64,000 nucleotides of DNA, from assembly GCA_001179505.1 (NCBI GenBank), contig CDMY01000235.1, positions 62,001 through 126,000 on the forward strand. Direction: 5' to 3'. Position 1 is the first letter of the stretch. Each line of letters begins with the position of its first letter. The position numbers and the translations under genes are program-made. The DNA is from Vitrella brassicaformis. Taxonomy: Eukaryota > Sar > Vitrellaceae. A model generated the notes under the pieces. It had not been told where the DNA came from. It worked only from the letters and a program-made list of their open reading frames with translations, and made no database searches. Positions 1-12,533 of this stretch are shown here, piece after piece.

Positions 1-1
1 A

Positions 2-1598
2 TCCATCAGGCAGATGCGTGAGGTCAATCGCGGCGAGGTTGACGGCGTCAACCACTACCAGCACTACCTCGAGTCCGTCGCGACAAGTCAGGCATGAGCA
101 CTGCAAGATGAGGAATCCGATAACGGCAGTACTGTCTCTGTCTGTCTGCAGCGTACGCAAGTGAGTTTGAGGGTGAGGTCGGCAATCTCATGCGCCGCTT
201 CCAGACGCTGAGGGAGAGCAATGCGGAGCTGGAGGCGCAAGTTGTCAACTCGACGCAGACACTAGAGGCGCAGAGGTAGGTTTTATCGTGTTTGCATGAC
301 GAGGGAGACATCATTGTCTATCTCTGTGACAACGCCGGACTGCAGGCAAAAGGTGGCCACCTTCATCGAGAAGACGCAGAATGATCTGGTGAGGCTCACA
401 TCAGAGCTGTCCGAGAAGCAGCTGCAGCTCGACAAGATGCTTGCCATGATCTCGTCGCTGGAGGAGAAAGTCAATAGGTACGCCCTCTGTCTGTGTGGCG
501 TGTGGCCAAAATAGCACAACACAGCCAGGGCTTCTTGTGTGTACTGGATGCAGTGAGACGGGGGAGACGACCTACAAGGACTCCCTGATATCGTCTTTTC
601 AGATGGCCATCAGCTCCCTGTTCGCACGGCTTGTGCAGAAGTCGCCTCATGCTAACACCAAGCAGAATAGGCGGCTGATGCAGTCCACCCAGATGAAGTA
701 CGGCCGGCACACCGAGGAGATGCTCAAGCTCATTCAGGAGAGGGCCACCGACATGCGATGGGTCATCTCGACATTCCACCGGGAGCATAACAAAAGTGAG
801 AAGCACACATGCAGTGTTCAATCAACCAGACACGTGGACACCCCTTCCTTGTTCCTCGCAGAGGCGGCGCGTGCAAAGGAGCCAGTCCACCACCCTGTGT
901 ATTACGATGAGGACGAGGAGACACACAAAGACGTCATCGAGTTCTACAGACCCCAACGTGCGGCACCGGAGCGTGGCTCGGCATCCGGCGCCTCGTCCAA
1001 TGAGCTCGAATCGAGATTATCTCGAGACAGGATGGTGACCCCTTCTGAGTCCCAAGCGCCCATCGCAGAGGACGTCAGCCAGCCACAACCATCACACCTG
1101 GCCCCCCCGCCGCCCTTCAAGCGCCACCGAGTCCGTTTGAAGAGTAGGTCTGTCGTTGAGCATCGAGAGAAGGCGACACCATCGGTGTATGCCCGACCGA
1201 GAGCGGTCAGCACCACAGCCCCGCGGAAGCCGTCGCGTGTGTCGCCCAAGGGAGCGTCCAAGGCAGCTGTGCTTTCGCCTAAGGTGGCAGACGAGCCAGC
1301 TCCTGCTGACGTGCAGCGGTCTGCCAGCCCAACGTCAGAAGGTACGTACGTAAGACACCTCCAAGGAGGAGGCAACACGTCCAATCGTACGCCCCTACCG
1401 CTTTCAGACGGTGAGACGTCTCCGCCTGCCCCTCGCCCTTCACAGCCCATCGTTGCTCGCGGCCGGCACCGACAGAGCATCACCAAGCGGCAATTTAATG
1501 AGCTGTTGGGGCTGGGGGAAAGCTTCGAGCCTCCTGAACTCGTCCCTGAGCCCTTGCCCAAGTTCGCCTCTCTTCTCTCTGCTAATTCAGGCAAATGA
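2..1598 (+). CDS. Coiled-coil protein, 5'-truncated by window edge (possibly CCDC42/CFAP73-like)
   Basis: The coding frame is already open at the first bases, so the gene starts outside the window. Exons that keep frame are about 2-86, 152-275, 346-477, 614-795, 862-1341 and 1408-1598 (TGA at 1596), all with GT-AG junctions; the acceptor at 613 is chosen because it restores phase. The first four exons encode Glu/Gln/Leu-rich heptad sequence (RFQTLRESNAELEAQ, LTSELSEKQLQLDKM). A basic helical stretch with SSLFARLVQK follows, then a roughly 230-residue low-complexity Ser/Pro/Arg tail. A coiled coil followed by a short conserved helical block recalls axonemal DUF4200 proteins such as CCDC42/CFAP73, but this is a weak resemblance. 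Function is otherwise unknown. Confidence 0.6.
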
Positions 1599-2375
1599 GG
1601 GTGCTTTGCTTGCGAGTGATGCAAGGGGAGGGTGAGAGCTGTGATGCCCATACAGAGCTGCAGAGCCCCCAAAGCTTTGGGTTGTTGTTGTGTGTACCTT
1701 TTCATTGTTCATGTCATGTGTCTGTCGCTGCGTGCATTTGTCCAAGTAGAATGTCTGTCTGTGCTCATCACGTCTCTCATCTCACCGCGCTTGTCTGTCT
1801 TTCCCATTCCCCGTATGCCCCTCCCCCTCTCCACCCCGACACCTTGCATAAAAGCTTAAGCGGGACGGCCGCATCCGGACGGACACACGGGCGGCAGAAA
1901 AGCCGATCACATTCATCCATCGCGCAGCTGACGCTCGCTGAGACCTTCACATGCAATTGCTTGCGCTGGCTCATGTCTGACTGACCCTCTCTGCCGTCTG
2001 TCTGTTCCTTCCTTCAAATAAAAGCGTCACGCCTCGTCCGTCATAGAGCAAGGCAGCCACGTATTAGAAAGCCGACAGCCCCAGTGACCGACCCATTACA
2101 CAGACAGACAGACAGACACGGACATACACACGATACACAGAGATGAGGCGACAGGATACCTGCTAAAGGATGCACCACCAACATGACATGAACTACCTGA
2201 CTTACTGCGGTGCGTGCACATACTACATATATACGGCACGCACAAACACTTCAGCAGCCAGCCGTCGTCAAATCAGCTCAGCCAGCCACAACAAACAGTC
2301 ATGAGTGAATGGATGAATGAGAACCTGCGGGTTGACCTGTCTATCATCTCTCCCCTCTCCAGGTAAACACATACC
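1599..2375. other. Intergenic spacer between convergent genes
   Basis: No coding exon is supported here. The stretch holds pyrimidine-rich sequence, a short CAGA run near 2101-2118 and the 3' flanks of the coiled-coil gene (+) and the PAN protein gene (-). No RNA gene is recognisable. Confidence 0.5.
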
Positions 2376-4778
2376 TTAGTAGTACGGATCCCTCTCTCTG
2401 TCGTCCTTGTACCTGTCGCCCCCATCCCTCCCATCCCTGCCCACCACCTTGCCCGAGTTCTTGCCGTTGTTGGGGTGCATGTTGCGCACGCTGCTCTTCT
2501 TCTGGCAGCACGACGTGTACCCGCCGTGGTAGCCGCTGCCTCGGCAGTCCTTCTCCCACACGTACCCGGCGCAGTGGTAGTCATTGATGCACTCCTCCAT
2601 GCAGGCGCTCTCCGACATGCCCAGCTGCATGCCGTGGCGGTCTTGGCCGTTGATCTCATAGCCGGGGTGGGGCTCGATGCAGGCCATGCCGTCCTCGGAG
2701 GACCAGGCCAGAGCTGCCATGACACCCAGATGGTTGGCCACCTCCTGGGGGTGCAGATGCTTCAGCCAGCAGCAGCCCTGACGTGACGAACACACACAGG
2801 TATGCCGACATCCATCGTGCGGTGCGAGGCAGCTGTGTTGGTTCGAGCGGCTTTTGTGTTGACGTACGAATGTGTGTCCGCCATGTCCGCATCGGTGCAG
2901 CCATGCGTATCCGCCGCAGTCGTGTCGGTCGAGGCACGCCTTGCCGCACTGCCCCTCCGAGTGGTCGGGCAGGAAGTGCAGGTCGTCACCCGGGTTGAGG
3001 TCGTGGTAAGGCTTGGGCACCAAACAATCCTTCTCCTCTGCATATTATAAGCACAACACAGCCAGCCACACAATTCCGAGTGCTCGACCCCAGCCTGCTG
3101 CTGTGCCGTGTCATGTCATGCGTGGTTCCCTACGTGGGTTGGTGACATCGCTGCCGCACTTGACCTGCACGTGGTAGTTGCCCTCGGCCATGCCAAAGCC
3201 GCCCACGTACAAGAAGTAGGTACCGGGCGCCAGGTTGAGGGTCATGGCCGAGCAGAAGGTACCCATGCCGCACTCAGAGTCAGCAGGCGAGTAGGGCGCG
3301 TCATCGTTGTAGAACAGACTAAGGGAGAAGACAGACAGAGATGGAACAATGCCCTGGCTGATCCCCCTCTCCCCCTTGCTTACCATTTGTCTCTTCCCTG
3401 GTCCGGATGGCATCCCTTGGTGACTGCTACGATGGTGTCGTACCTGGTGCCCTTGGACACCGTGGAGACCTCCACGGGAATCTGGCGGTGACGACGGTAG
3501 TGGGGCTGGATCTCCAGCTCGTACACCGCCTGCTTCGTGTACGGGCCGAACGAACCGCAGTTCTGCAGGTAACCTTCGACGCTCTGGAACCCACGAACAA
3601 ACAGAACAGAGAGGAGAGTCAGAGTCATGGTGCAGGGCATGCATTTGTGTCTTGCCCGCCTCACCTGCAGAATGGTGTTGTCGCTGATTTTCGACCCACA
3701 CTGCAGAGTGCCTTTGAAAGCCCCCGTCTTTGCCAGCTTGGGGCGGCACCCCTTCGGCAGGTCCTTGCAGCAGTTGCCCTTCCTGCCGTCCCCCTTGTCG
3801 GGCATCTTGGTGGGCACGCAGGGCGGGGCCTTCATCTTGTAGCCATCGATGCACGGCTTGTTGCGCTCGAGGATGGCCTGGGGACAGCAGCCATAGTAGC
3901 CACCCGGGCGGTCTTCGCAGTGGTAGCCGCCGCACTGGCCGCAGTACTCTGAGCAGCAGGCCGTCCCCGCATGGTTGATTCTGCCGCCGACGACGTCGCA
4001 GATCTCCCCCTCGTCCATGTAATGATTGGGGTCTGAGCACGGAGGGAGGAAACAGAGGATACGGGAGGGAGCATGGGGTTCACGTTGCCATCTCGCGTGG
4101 CGTACCGATGAGGCTTTTCGCGTATTCGTCGGTCGGGGTGTAGCCCCAGGAGAAGGCGGCGCTCGAGCCGCCGCCCGGCAGGGCGGTGTATTTCCTGTCC
4201 CCCACCATGCTCATCGCGTCAGACGAGTAGAATGAGCACTTGGGGAGCTTGTGCTTCGCCAGCGCCACCTCTGAGTAGGAGCCAACCACCCCACCGCTGC
4301 CATTCTTGCCGTTCTTGTCGATCTTGCTCGGCGGCACATCAGTGTAGTCGGCGAGGCACATGCGGCAGCAATGTTGCTGGCAAGACCGAAAGACAGACAG
4401 ACAGACAGACGTGACGTGTGGTCTGTCTGTTGCATGAGATGAGGCCTGGCTGGCACTCGTGAGTGCCTGTACGTACCGCAGATCCAAACATGTTGCAGCC
4501 ATCGGTGTCTGGGGCGCAGCTCTCGTCGTAGATGAAGCGGTTGTTCTCGCAGAACGCCTTGGATGTGCTGCCGCAGTAGTTCTCGTCTGAACCACCACCC
4601 TCTGACAACAAAGCACACAGACAGATGGGAGGGGCACGAGTGAGTACTGTACGCCCTTGCATCGTCCTGAGCAGCAGTTCTGCATCGTACTCTTCGACTT
4701 CTTATTGGCGAGACTTCCAGAGATCAGCAGAGCCAAGATCAGGGGAGCCGTCTTCATGGTGGTGGTGGCAAGCGTCAT
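2376..4778 (-). CDS. Secreted Cys-rich protein with PPC-like and PAN/apple-like domains
   Basis: Multi-exon minus-strand gene. The N-terminus is a signal peptide (MKTAPLILALLISGSLA); ATGs at 4778 and 4757 are both possible starts. Next come several Cys-rich modules (CCSGRCK; NYCGSTSKAFCENN; CCSEYCGQCGGYHCED; GNCCKDLPKGC). A segment around 3420-3140 has the look of a bacterial-type pre-peptidase C-terminal (PPC) fold: FYNDDAPYS, then LAPGTYFLYVGGFG and YHVQVKC. The C-terminal exons hold two PAN/apple-like units: CGKACLDRHDCGGYAW, then GCCWLK; and CMEECINDYHCAGYVW. An intron at about 2778-2867 joins HTF to GCCWLK in frame. PAN domains mediate carbohydrate or protein binding and occur in adhesive secreted proteins of alveolates. 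It is predicted to be extracellular or in a secretory organelle; the ligand is unknown. Confidence 0.75.
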
Positions 4779-4933
4779 CTCTCAGCAGCCCCAGCAATCA
4801 GGCGCTGTAGCTGACGTACGCGATCCACCAACGGCAGGCCCGGGGCCAGGCGCCCCCAACCTCTCCCTTCCCTCCGCTCCTTAATTTGATTCCAGTAGTC
4901 TGTAGCAGCACTCTTCGAGCACGAGCAAAGGAG
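4779..4933. promoter_or_regulatory. Shared divergent upstream region, PAN protein / kinesin
   Basis: Only 155 bp separate the ATG of the secreted PAN gene (-) from the kinesin ATG (+, 4934). Both promoters and 5' UTRs must lie here or overlap the neighbouring gene. No TATA-like element stands out. Confidence 0.45.
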
Positions 4934-7900
4934 ATGGCTCCCAAGGCGAAAGTGGCGAGCCCCAAGGGGAGGGCGAAGGCCAAGCCTGGAGGAGCCAAGG
5001 GCGCGGAGGCCAAAGGAGCACCCACACTGAAGATTGAGAGAGGGGCAAGCGGCACCCTGCAGCGAAAGACCATCGCAGCAGGCGAGAGACCAATGCTCGA
5101 CCGCACCGGGACCGACACTGAGGCGCCGGTGCCCGAGCGCGTTCGCATCGAGCAGCGGCGCCGCAGTGTGAGCAAGGATGAGTCCATCAGGGTCACTGTG
5201 CGGATGAGGCCCCTCTTCTCCAAAGAGGTGTGGTGTGAAGGCGAAAGGCATGCACACAAAAGATGGGGAAGTGGAATCGGATGTGCGTTGCCTGCCCGTG
5301 CGTGTGGCATCGTTTCAGACGAGCAAGGGTCACCAACAGCTGTGGAAGATCGAGAACGAGAAGACCGTCACGTCTGACCCCTCCATGGTCATCGAGCCAG
5401 AGATTCTCCCCGCGGGCCCACTCAAGACAAACGCCTTCTCGTTCGACAACTGTCTCGACGGAACTGGTAAGACAGCTGCCGCGTCTCTTCACATCTATCT
5501 CTTCTACGTGCTCTTTTCCAGTGACCAATGACGAAATGTACGAATGCATGGCGAAGGATGTCGTGTTGGATGCCATCGAAGGCATCAATGGGTGCGTCCT
5601 GAGCTATGGGCAGACGGGCAGCGGCAAGACCTTCAGCACCATGGGTACAATGGACCAGCCGGGCATCATTCCCCAGGCGCTCGACGACATTTTCTTCCGC
5701 ATCGCAAACTCAGAGGACGAGACGACGGTAAAACAAACGAGCCATTCGCCATTCCCAGTACGATAGGGCGTACAACTTCATCTCATTTGCAGGAGTACTT
5801 GGTTCGGTGTGCCTACGTTGAGATCTACATGGAGGTGAGAAAGCAAAAAGACACGGGAGGGAGATATGCTATGCAGGTTTCTTTCTTTGTTCTGTCAGCG
5901 CGTCAACGATTTGTTCCAGGACGGTCCCGATGGCGAGAACTCGCCGATGGAGAATCTGCAGGTGAAGGAGGATCCAGGCAAGGGATTCTATGTGGTCGGT
6001 TTGGCGGAGAAGATCGTTGGGAACGCTGACGACGTGCTGGAGCTGCTCAGGAGGGCAGAGAAGAAGAGGAGGTTCGCGGTAAGCAAGCCAAGCCCTCTGT
6101 CTTTCTTCCCACTCACTCAATCAAAAGCGGCTACAAACCCTGTCTGTCTCGGCTTTGAATGAATGCAGCGCACTAACTTCAACGACGTCTCGTCACGGTC
6201 AGTGCAAGTGGAGTGCTCAAGAGACTGTGCAGTGAGTGCATGTGTCTGTTTGAATGTATGGATGCCCGTACGAGTCTGTCTGTGCGTACATGTATGTCTC
6301 CAGTTCGCACGTGGTGTTCATCATGATCATCGAGACGAGCAGCGAGGTGGGTGCGGGTGCCGAGAAGAGCACAATCACCAAGGCTGGCCGCCTCAATCTG
6401 GTCGACCTAGCTGGCAACGAGAAGGTCTCCCAGGCAGCGGCCGGCACTGGCGGGGCGCAAGAAAAGGTACCTACACGAGACTCTTGTGACGGACGCTTGT
6501 CCCTGGGTGCTTAGAGACACTCACTTATGGTCGTGTGAGTTCAGAAAACTATGGACGAGGGCAAGCGGATCAACCAGTCGCTATTTTTCCTGAGGTAGGC
6601 GCGGTGCCGAGTCCCAGACATGCTGGCTCAGTCAATTGATTGTCCCGTGTGCGGTGCGTGGACTCGCAGTGAGGTGATTGGCAAATTGTCTGCACGTGCT
6701 GAGATCATACAGAAGAAGGGGTCGGCTAAGGCTGCCCAGCGGGAGCTGGAGTCCCTCTATGTGCCGTACCGCGACTCAAAGCTCACCAGGCTGCTACAGG
6801 TAGGTAGAGGATATGGCCCACCACCCATGTGCCTGGATGCAGCTACATGCGGTGATGCCATGCCTGTGGTCAGAATTCGCTGGGCGGCAACTCGCGCTGT
6901 TCGCTTCTCATTGCCGTCACGCCCAGCCACATGTACCAAGAGGAGACGCTCTCCTCTCTGCGGTCAGTAATGCAATGCACCCATCTATCAGGACTCCATG
7001 TCCTTCCACATGAATGTATTGGCTGGCCCTGTGTGTTGTGCTGTGTGTGTATGGGGCAGTTTTGCGGCCAAGGCCAAGAAGATCACGGTCGAAGTTCAGA
7101 CCAATTTTGTGTCTCCCGAGCAGTCGGTCATCGCCCAGCAGAAGGAGACCATCCGCAGGCTCGAGGAGCAACTACAAAGGCTGCAAGAGGTAGGCACCGC
7201 ACCCGGTCAGTACCCGTGACCGCTTGATCGGTGTGCTGTGTGTTGCGCCATGTCAGGGTGGCGGCGTTCCGCAGGCCCCTGCGGGCAGCCTCGTAGCCCC
7301 GCCACCGCCGAGCTCCGAAGAAGTGGACCAGCTCAAGGTGCTCATGTCACTGACTGAGTGGATTGGTGGGCAATCTATCTTCTGTCTTGGCGTGTGTCTC
7401 GCTCACACAGGAGGAGATGAAGAGCAAGCTTGATCGCTTGACTAATCTCATCCTGAAGCAGGATGTGACATCACCCAAGGACAGCGCGTCAAAAACCATG
7501 CCATCCGCCAAAATGCGACGGTAATTAAGCACATCCATTCGATCGGAGATGGTGAAAGTCAGCGACGTGTTCTGCATGTCTCTCTCTGCTGGATTGGATC
7601 AGCATGACGATGGCGGGCCCGCAGGGCGGTGGCAGGGGTGGCTTCGCGGGCTTTGCCCCCGGGCTGCGCGGGTCTTTCTTGCAGGAGCTCATCAAGAGGC
7701 CCGCACCTGCAAAGAAGAAGAAGGAGGAAGAAGAGGAAGAGGAATCGGTGCGGCACCAAGGTGCACGCTCTATTGAATACACACGCATATGGTGGTGTGC
7801 AGGAGGAGGAGGAGGAGCAGTCTGACGAGGAGGTCGAGGAGATGGCGTCGGTCACGGGATTCGACATCGACGAAATGCTCGAAAAGATTGACTTCGCCAA

Positions 7901-10428
7901 CCTCGACGAACAAAAGAAGATCGAGAAAATCAAAAAGTCAGTCAGCGAAAAGATACGTACCAACACGGTCACATGTATGTGTCTTCTCGGCCTGTGCTTG
8001 TGTCTGTCTCCAGCCTGATCATGGACAAGGCCGAGGAGGCCAAGAGAGCCAACACGGAGGCCCGCCGTCTGTCTGCCAAGGTGAAGAAGCTGCGCAAGAT
8101 CTCCGACAAGCAGAAGAAGAAAGAGAAGCGCGCCACTGTGGTCGTCGGGGAGCTGCCCACACCCTCTGCGGCGAGAAAAGGGGAGCTTGGTGCCGAGATC
8201 AAGGAGAGAAAAAAGACCGTCGGGTTCGGTATCGGTATGGCCCCGGCTGCGGAGCCCACCACACCCACCACACCGAAGAAAACTGCATCCCTGGAGAAAC
8301 TCGCACAGAAGGCCGTGGCCAATGTCGTCAAGTCAGTGGGAGGGAGGGAGAACAGACAGACAGACAGACAGACAGAGACAGACAGACAGAGCAAGGGGCT
8401 GCATTCCGGCTCACGCACAACTGTTCCTTTCTCTTTTCGTTGCCCGCCCACATGTGTCTGTCAGGAATTCCCTCCTGGGTCTTGCAGAGAACAAGACCAT
8501 CCCAGCGTCTGAGCAGTCCGAGTACCGCCTGGCCGTCCAGCACATGATGCTCGGCACCGCTCCGTCCACGCCAGCGGCGGGCGCGAGGGCGAGGCTCAGC
8601 GACGAGAAGGGCGCGGGCCGGCGTGTCTCGCACAGGCATGTGGACGTCGGAGAGGGGGAACCCAAAGGCGTCACTAGCACTGTCAGGTCAGCAGCTCCAC
8701 GCTAATGTCTATGTTGACCTGGGACCGTCTGTGTGATCAGGGTTGCGTTGAATTGCCTGGCCGAGCGGCCCGAGATCCCCGAGCCTGAGAAGGAGAGCTA
8801 CCACCAGTCTGCCGAGCACATCAAGAAGCGCTTCCCCCTCGACAGGGGCATCACGCCGCTCGTACTCGAACAGAAGGTTAGCTAGTGGGCATTCTTGGAT
8901 GCATCAGGTGACCGCATCGATGCATGTCTCCCGCTGTGTGCAGCCCGATGACGTCATCGCAGGTCTGCAGAAGGCCAACACGAAACTCATTGAGGAGCGC
9001 GACGAACTCAACCAGCGGGCAGCGAAGATGCAGGAGGAGAAGGCCCGCCTGCTGTCGGAGATGCAAGATTTGGAAAAACAACTCCGGACGGGCGGTGAGG
9101 CGGCCATCGGGGAGACCAGCCTGGCCAACCTCAGCGCCAAACTGCAGCAGGTGCGTACAACGAGTGTTGGGGGAAGCCCTGTAGTGTTGTCTGATGGTCA
9201 GGATCTGAAGCGGGCTCAGGATGTCCCCGAAGGTACGACGAGCGACAAGCGAGAGGCGCTCCTAGGCATTCTCAAAGTATTGGAAGACAAGGTCGGACGG
9301 ACAACAACCTCCATCCATCCACACACACACAACACACGTCAGTCAAATCATGCATGTCGCTTCGCCTCATATGTATATCAGATCGATCAACTTCGCAACC
9401 TGCAACGACACTTCCGTGACAAGCTGTCGGGCGTCCCGACGGCTGCAGCGGCATTTCCGCCTCCCTCGCCGTTCCCCCCGGTCCTGCAAGGCCTCCCAAC
9501 AGCAGCCAGACGGCAATTCGTCACCAAACGGTCGTTTCTGCCATCACCGTGTTTCGCGAGACGGGCGCCCCCGGCTCCCGGTGTGTCCTCTTCGCTGCCC
9601 CCCAGCCCGTCCACCAAGACTGTCTGCTGCGGGCTGCGCAGCCCCAGAGAGCCTCAGCCTAGAGATGTGAAGCCAAAGGTAAAAGACCGCACCGTACAGT
9701 GGCGACCGATCATATCGACCACTTAGTGTCTCGTGTCTCCGTCTGTCTCTCTTCAGGCCAGGGGTGGTGTACCTCCCCTGAACCTCGGGGTGATGAGCCA
9801 GCCACAGCCCAAGTGGAGTCCGCCGTCATACAGAGAAGAGGCCAACTTGAAGATGCCATTCCCGTCGGAGGAACCGAAAGCCGTGTTTTCTCCCCGGCCG
9901 CCCAGCCCCGTGCCGGTCGGGTTCGCTACACCCCGCGTGACCTCGACTGTCGTCATGTCGCCGCCGCCGGCAGATGTGCGCCCTGTCCAGACTGCTCGTC
10001 CCTGCTACGTCTCGGTGTTTTGCGGACCACCGAGACCACAACAGCCTGCAAGTGCGGTTCGGTCTTTCCAGCCCCACCCTCCGTGCCACCCGAAGAGCCC
10101 CCCTGCCCCCGCCAACAGCAGCCTGCCTTCATCGCCCCTTCCACCGCCCGTCCTCACGATGCGCCCGCCACCGCAGTCTGCCCCTGCACCGACTGTCCAG
10201 CACATGAAGGCGTCTGCACCACAGCCGGCGAGTGTCTCCCGTGTGGACAGCCCCTGGCCCACCTCTCGACCGGCGACGTATCGGTATGTAATGGGCCCAT
10301 TGAGTCAGAAGCAGGGGGCGGGGAGGGTCGACGAGGAGGGTGTCAAGCGGGATCTCATGAGACAGGAGACCTCTGCGTGTCAGAGGTGCTGCATATCGCA
10401 CAGGGGGGCCAGACGAGACAAGAAGTGA
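4934..10428 (+). CDS. Kinesin-like motor protein
   Basis: Long multi-exon gene. A basic leader (MAPKAKVASPKGRAKAK) precedes an N-terminal kinesin motor domain. Visible motor motifs are IRVTVRMRPL, the P-loop GQTGSGKTFSTMG (about 5608), switch I SSRSHVVF assembled across an intron (about 6190-6310), switch II LVDLAGNEKV (about 6400) and YRDSKLTRLLQNSLGGNS across an intron (about 6765-6890). After the motor come coiled coils (EQSVIAQQKETIRRLEEQLQ, about 7120; EERDELNQRAAKMQEEKARL, about 8990), an acidic Glu-rich patch near 7720-7850, basic linkers, and a roughly 330-residue Pro/Ser-rich tail ending at TGA 10426-10428. It acts as an ATP-driven microtubule motor. The subfamily cannot be assigned by eye. 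Introns carry CAGA/TCTG repeats, for example at 8351-8392. Confidence 0.92.
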
Positions 10429-12533
10429 GTGATGAACACGTGGTGGGGTGGCGTCGGTCGGGGTGCTTCGAGGAAGGACCGCTTTGTTTTTGCGTTGCTC
10501 TGGACGCCTGTACGTCTGTTGGTCTGCGTGGATGCCTGTCTGTCAGTATGTTGCCCTCCCTGTGTGAGTGGATTGGGGAGGGGGGTCTGTGTGCTGCGTG
10601 GGGGGAGGGAGGACAGAGAGAGGGCAGGAGAGACAGGTGCTTTGTGTCGTGGGTACGGTACGCTCGTTCCTGGTGGTCGAATGAATATGCACATCACTGG
10701 CTGGACTGACTCATCACTTGTCTGCGTTAGCAGGCGGCTCTCGAGAGATGACTGATCAGATCCCTCTGTATTCCGTCGGTTTCGTCATTCCTCTCACGGC
10801 TTTGGATTTCAGTGTCTGATTCCAGTCAGTCGTCCGTTGAAACGCCACACGGAGAGAGAGAGTGAGTGCCATCCATCCATCCATCCACCCCCCTTGACCG
10901 GCAGCCCCACCTGCCTGCCTGCCTGCCTGCCCTGTCTGCCTGAGTCGTTGGTTGTCACCACTAAAGTACACACCAGACCAGGGGGGAGGGGCAGGGCCAC
11001 CCCACCCAGACACGCAGCTTCCCCCCCACACACACGGGTCCGACCCATGCAATCGAATCGATCTGCCAGGCTAAATATATGATGCATGTCATGTACGCAC
11101 ACGCGTGATAGGTGTGTGCCACACACACACGCAGTCTGGCTTAGCTTAGATACGTTCTTTGTTTGTTGATCGAATTGGACAAAACCGAGTCAGTCAAAGT
11201 GAGTGCTGTATGAGTGAGAGACCATTCGTTGTGTTGTCGTCGGTCAGGTAAGTGGACAGGGCAGGCAGCCAAGCAGCCCGGCAAAAAGATGCCTGCCCTT
11301 CAGGCAGCCACCGCCGTTCTCTCCTTCACTGTGACCCCCCCTCCCCCCATCGCGACACCCCATGCGCCACACACCCCCCACTTACATGCTCAGCGACCGC
11401 CACTGCACCCATCCATCCATCCGCCCTGCTGTTGTCCACCTGCTCTGTGCTTGTCTGTCCGTTGGAGCGAGTATTGCCAACCAAGACTACCTGCCTGCTG
11501 CTGTTGGCTCTCTTGCAAGAGCTACGGCAGCACACAAGCATCTGGCACAGTAAACAAAGGAACCAACACACTCGAAAACACTCAACACTGCAGGTGGCAC
11601 TGATCTGTGTAAGTGTGCGCCACGCCCACCCATCCATGTGCTCATCGCACCGATATTTACCTTACGAGCAGGAAATGTCGCACCGAGACCTCCGGAAACG
11701 GCATTTCGGTGTTAAGTCTCCTCTCGTGAGGTCAATATCGGAACGACTCGCACACAGACAGGTCAATCAACTGCCGACCACATGTGGTATGGCTCGTTCG
11801 CTGTGCACCTCATCTGGCCCTCCAGAGCCCCCGTCCACCCAACCACCCACTTCTCTCTTACCTAGCCTCGCATCTGCAGGCGTGTGGGGGAGGGAGAGGG
11901 CAGGGGGGGTTGAAAGCAAGAACGGACAGGCAGTCAGACAGATAAGACAGACAGACAGACAGGGGTGCTGATGTGACAGTGTGGGTGTGCTTCGAGCAAA
12001 AAACCGACACAGCATCACTCACAAGAAACCGATGGATCGCAGCGATAAGTAAATACGACGCACACGCACACACATGAACACCACACCATGGAATGAAATG
12101 GAATGGAACGGACAAGTGGGAAAGAGAGTGTGCTCTTCGAGTCAGTCCTGGTCAGCCCCTATCTCTCTCCTCCTCTCTGCATCTTCCTCCTCTCTCAGCC
12201 AGCCACGTGCGCATCCATCGATCGGCCGTGCAGCGAATTCACCCAACAACACAACACAAGGCAGGCAGGCACCCAGGAAGGCAGGCGGGCAGGCAGGCAG
12301 GCAGCCCCGTCCACACCATGCCATGCTCGCTATGACCATACATACAGGAGAAACTGTGGCACTCAGACAGACATTATGGACCGGACCCCATTCACCAGTG
12401 ACGTGACAGCTACCTGAAAACAAGACAGAGACAGAGAGCACGTGCCATGCCAAACACCGTTTCACCACCGTCTCCCTCCCTCCCTCCATTGCGACCTTCG
12501 GCACCCACCCAGCTTACATACCATGTCGGTCGG
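10429..12533. other. 2.1-kb low-complexity spacer between convergent genes
   Basis: Spacer between the 3' ends of the kinesin (+) and RING ligase (-) genes. It holds short tetranucleotide runs: CATC about 10868-10888, CCTG about 10913-10932, CAGA about 11937-11962 and GGCA about 12260-12305. Open frames here are rich in Cys, His and Pro from repeat translation and lack any domain. No gene is supported. Confidence 0.55.

Noticed and set aside
944-1705. 253-codon antisense open frame
   Set aside because: It mirrors the GC-rich Ser/Pro tail of the coiled-coil gene on the other strand and has no independent features.
8351-8392. Regular CAGA repeats that could suggest a CRISPR-like array
   Set aside because: They are simple tetranucleotide runs within introns and spacers, without unique spacers of constant length.
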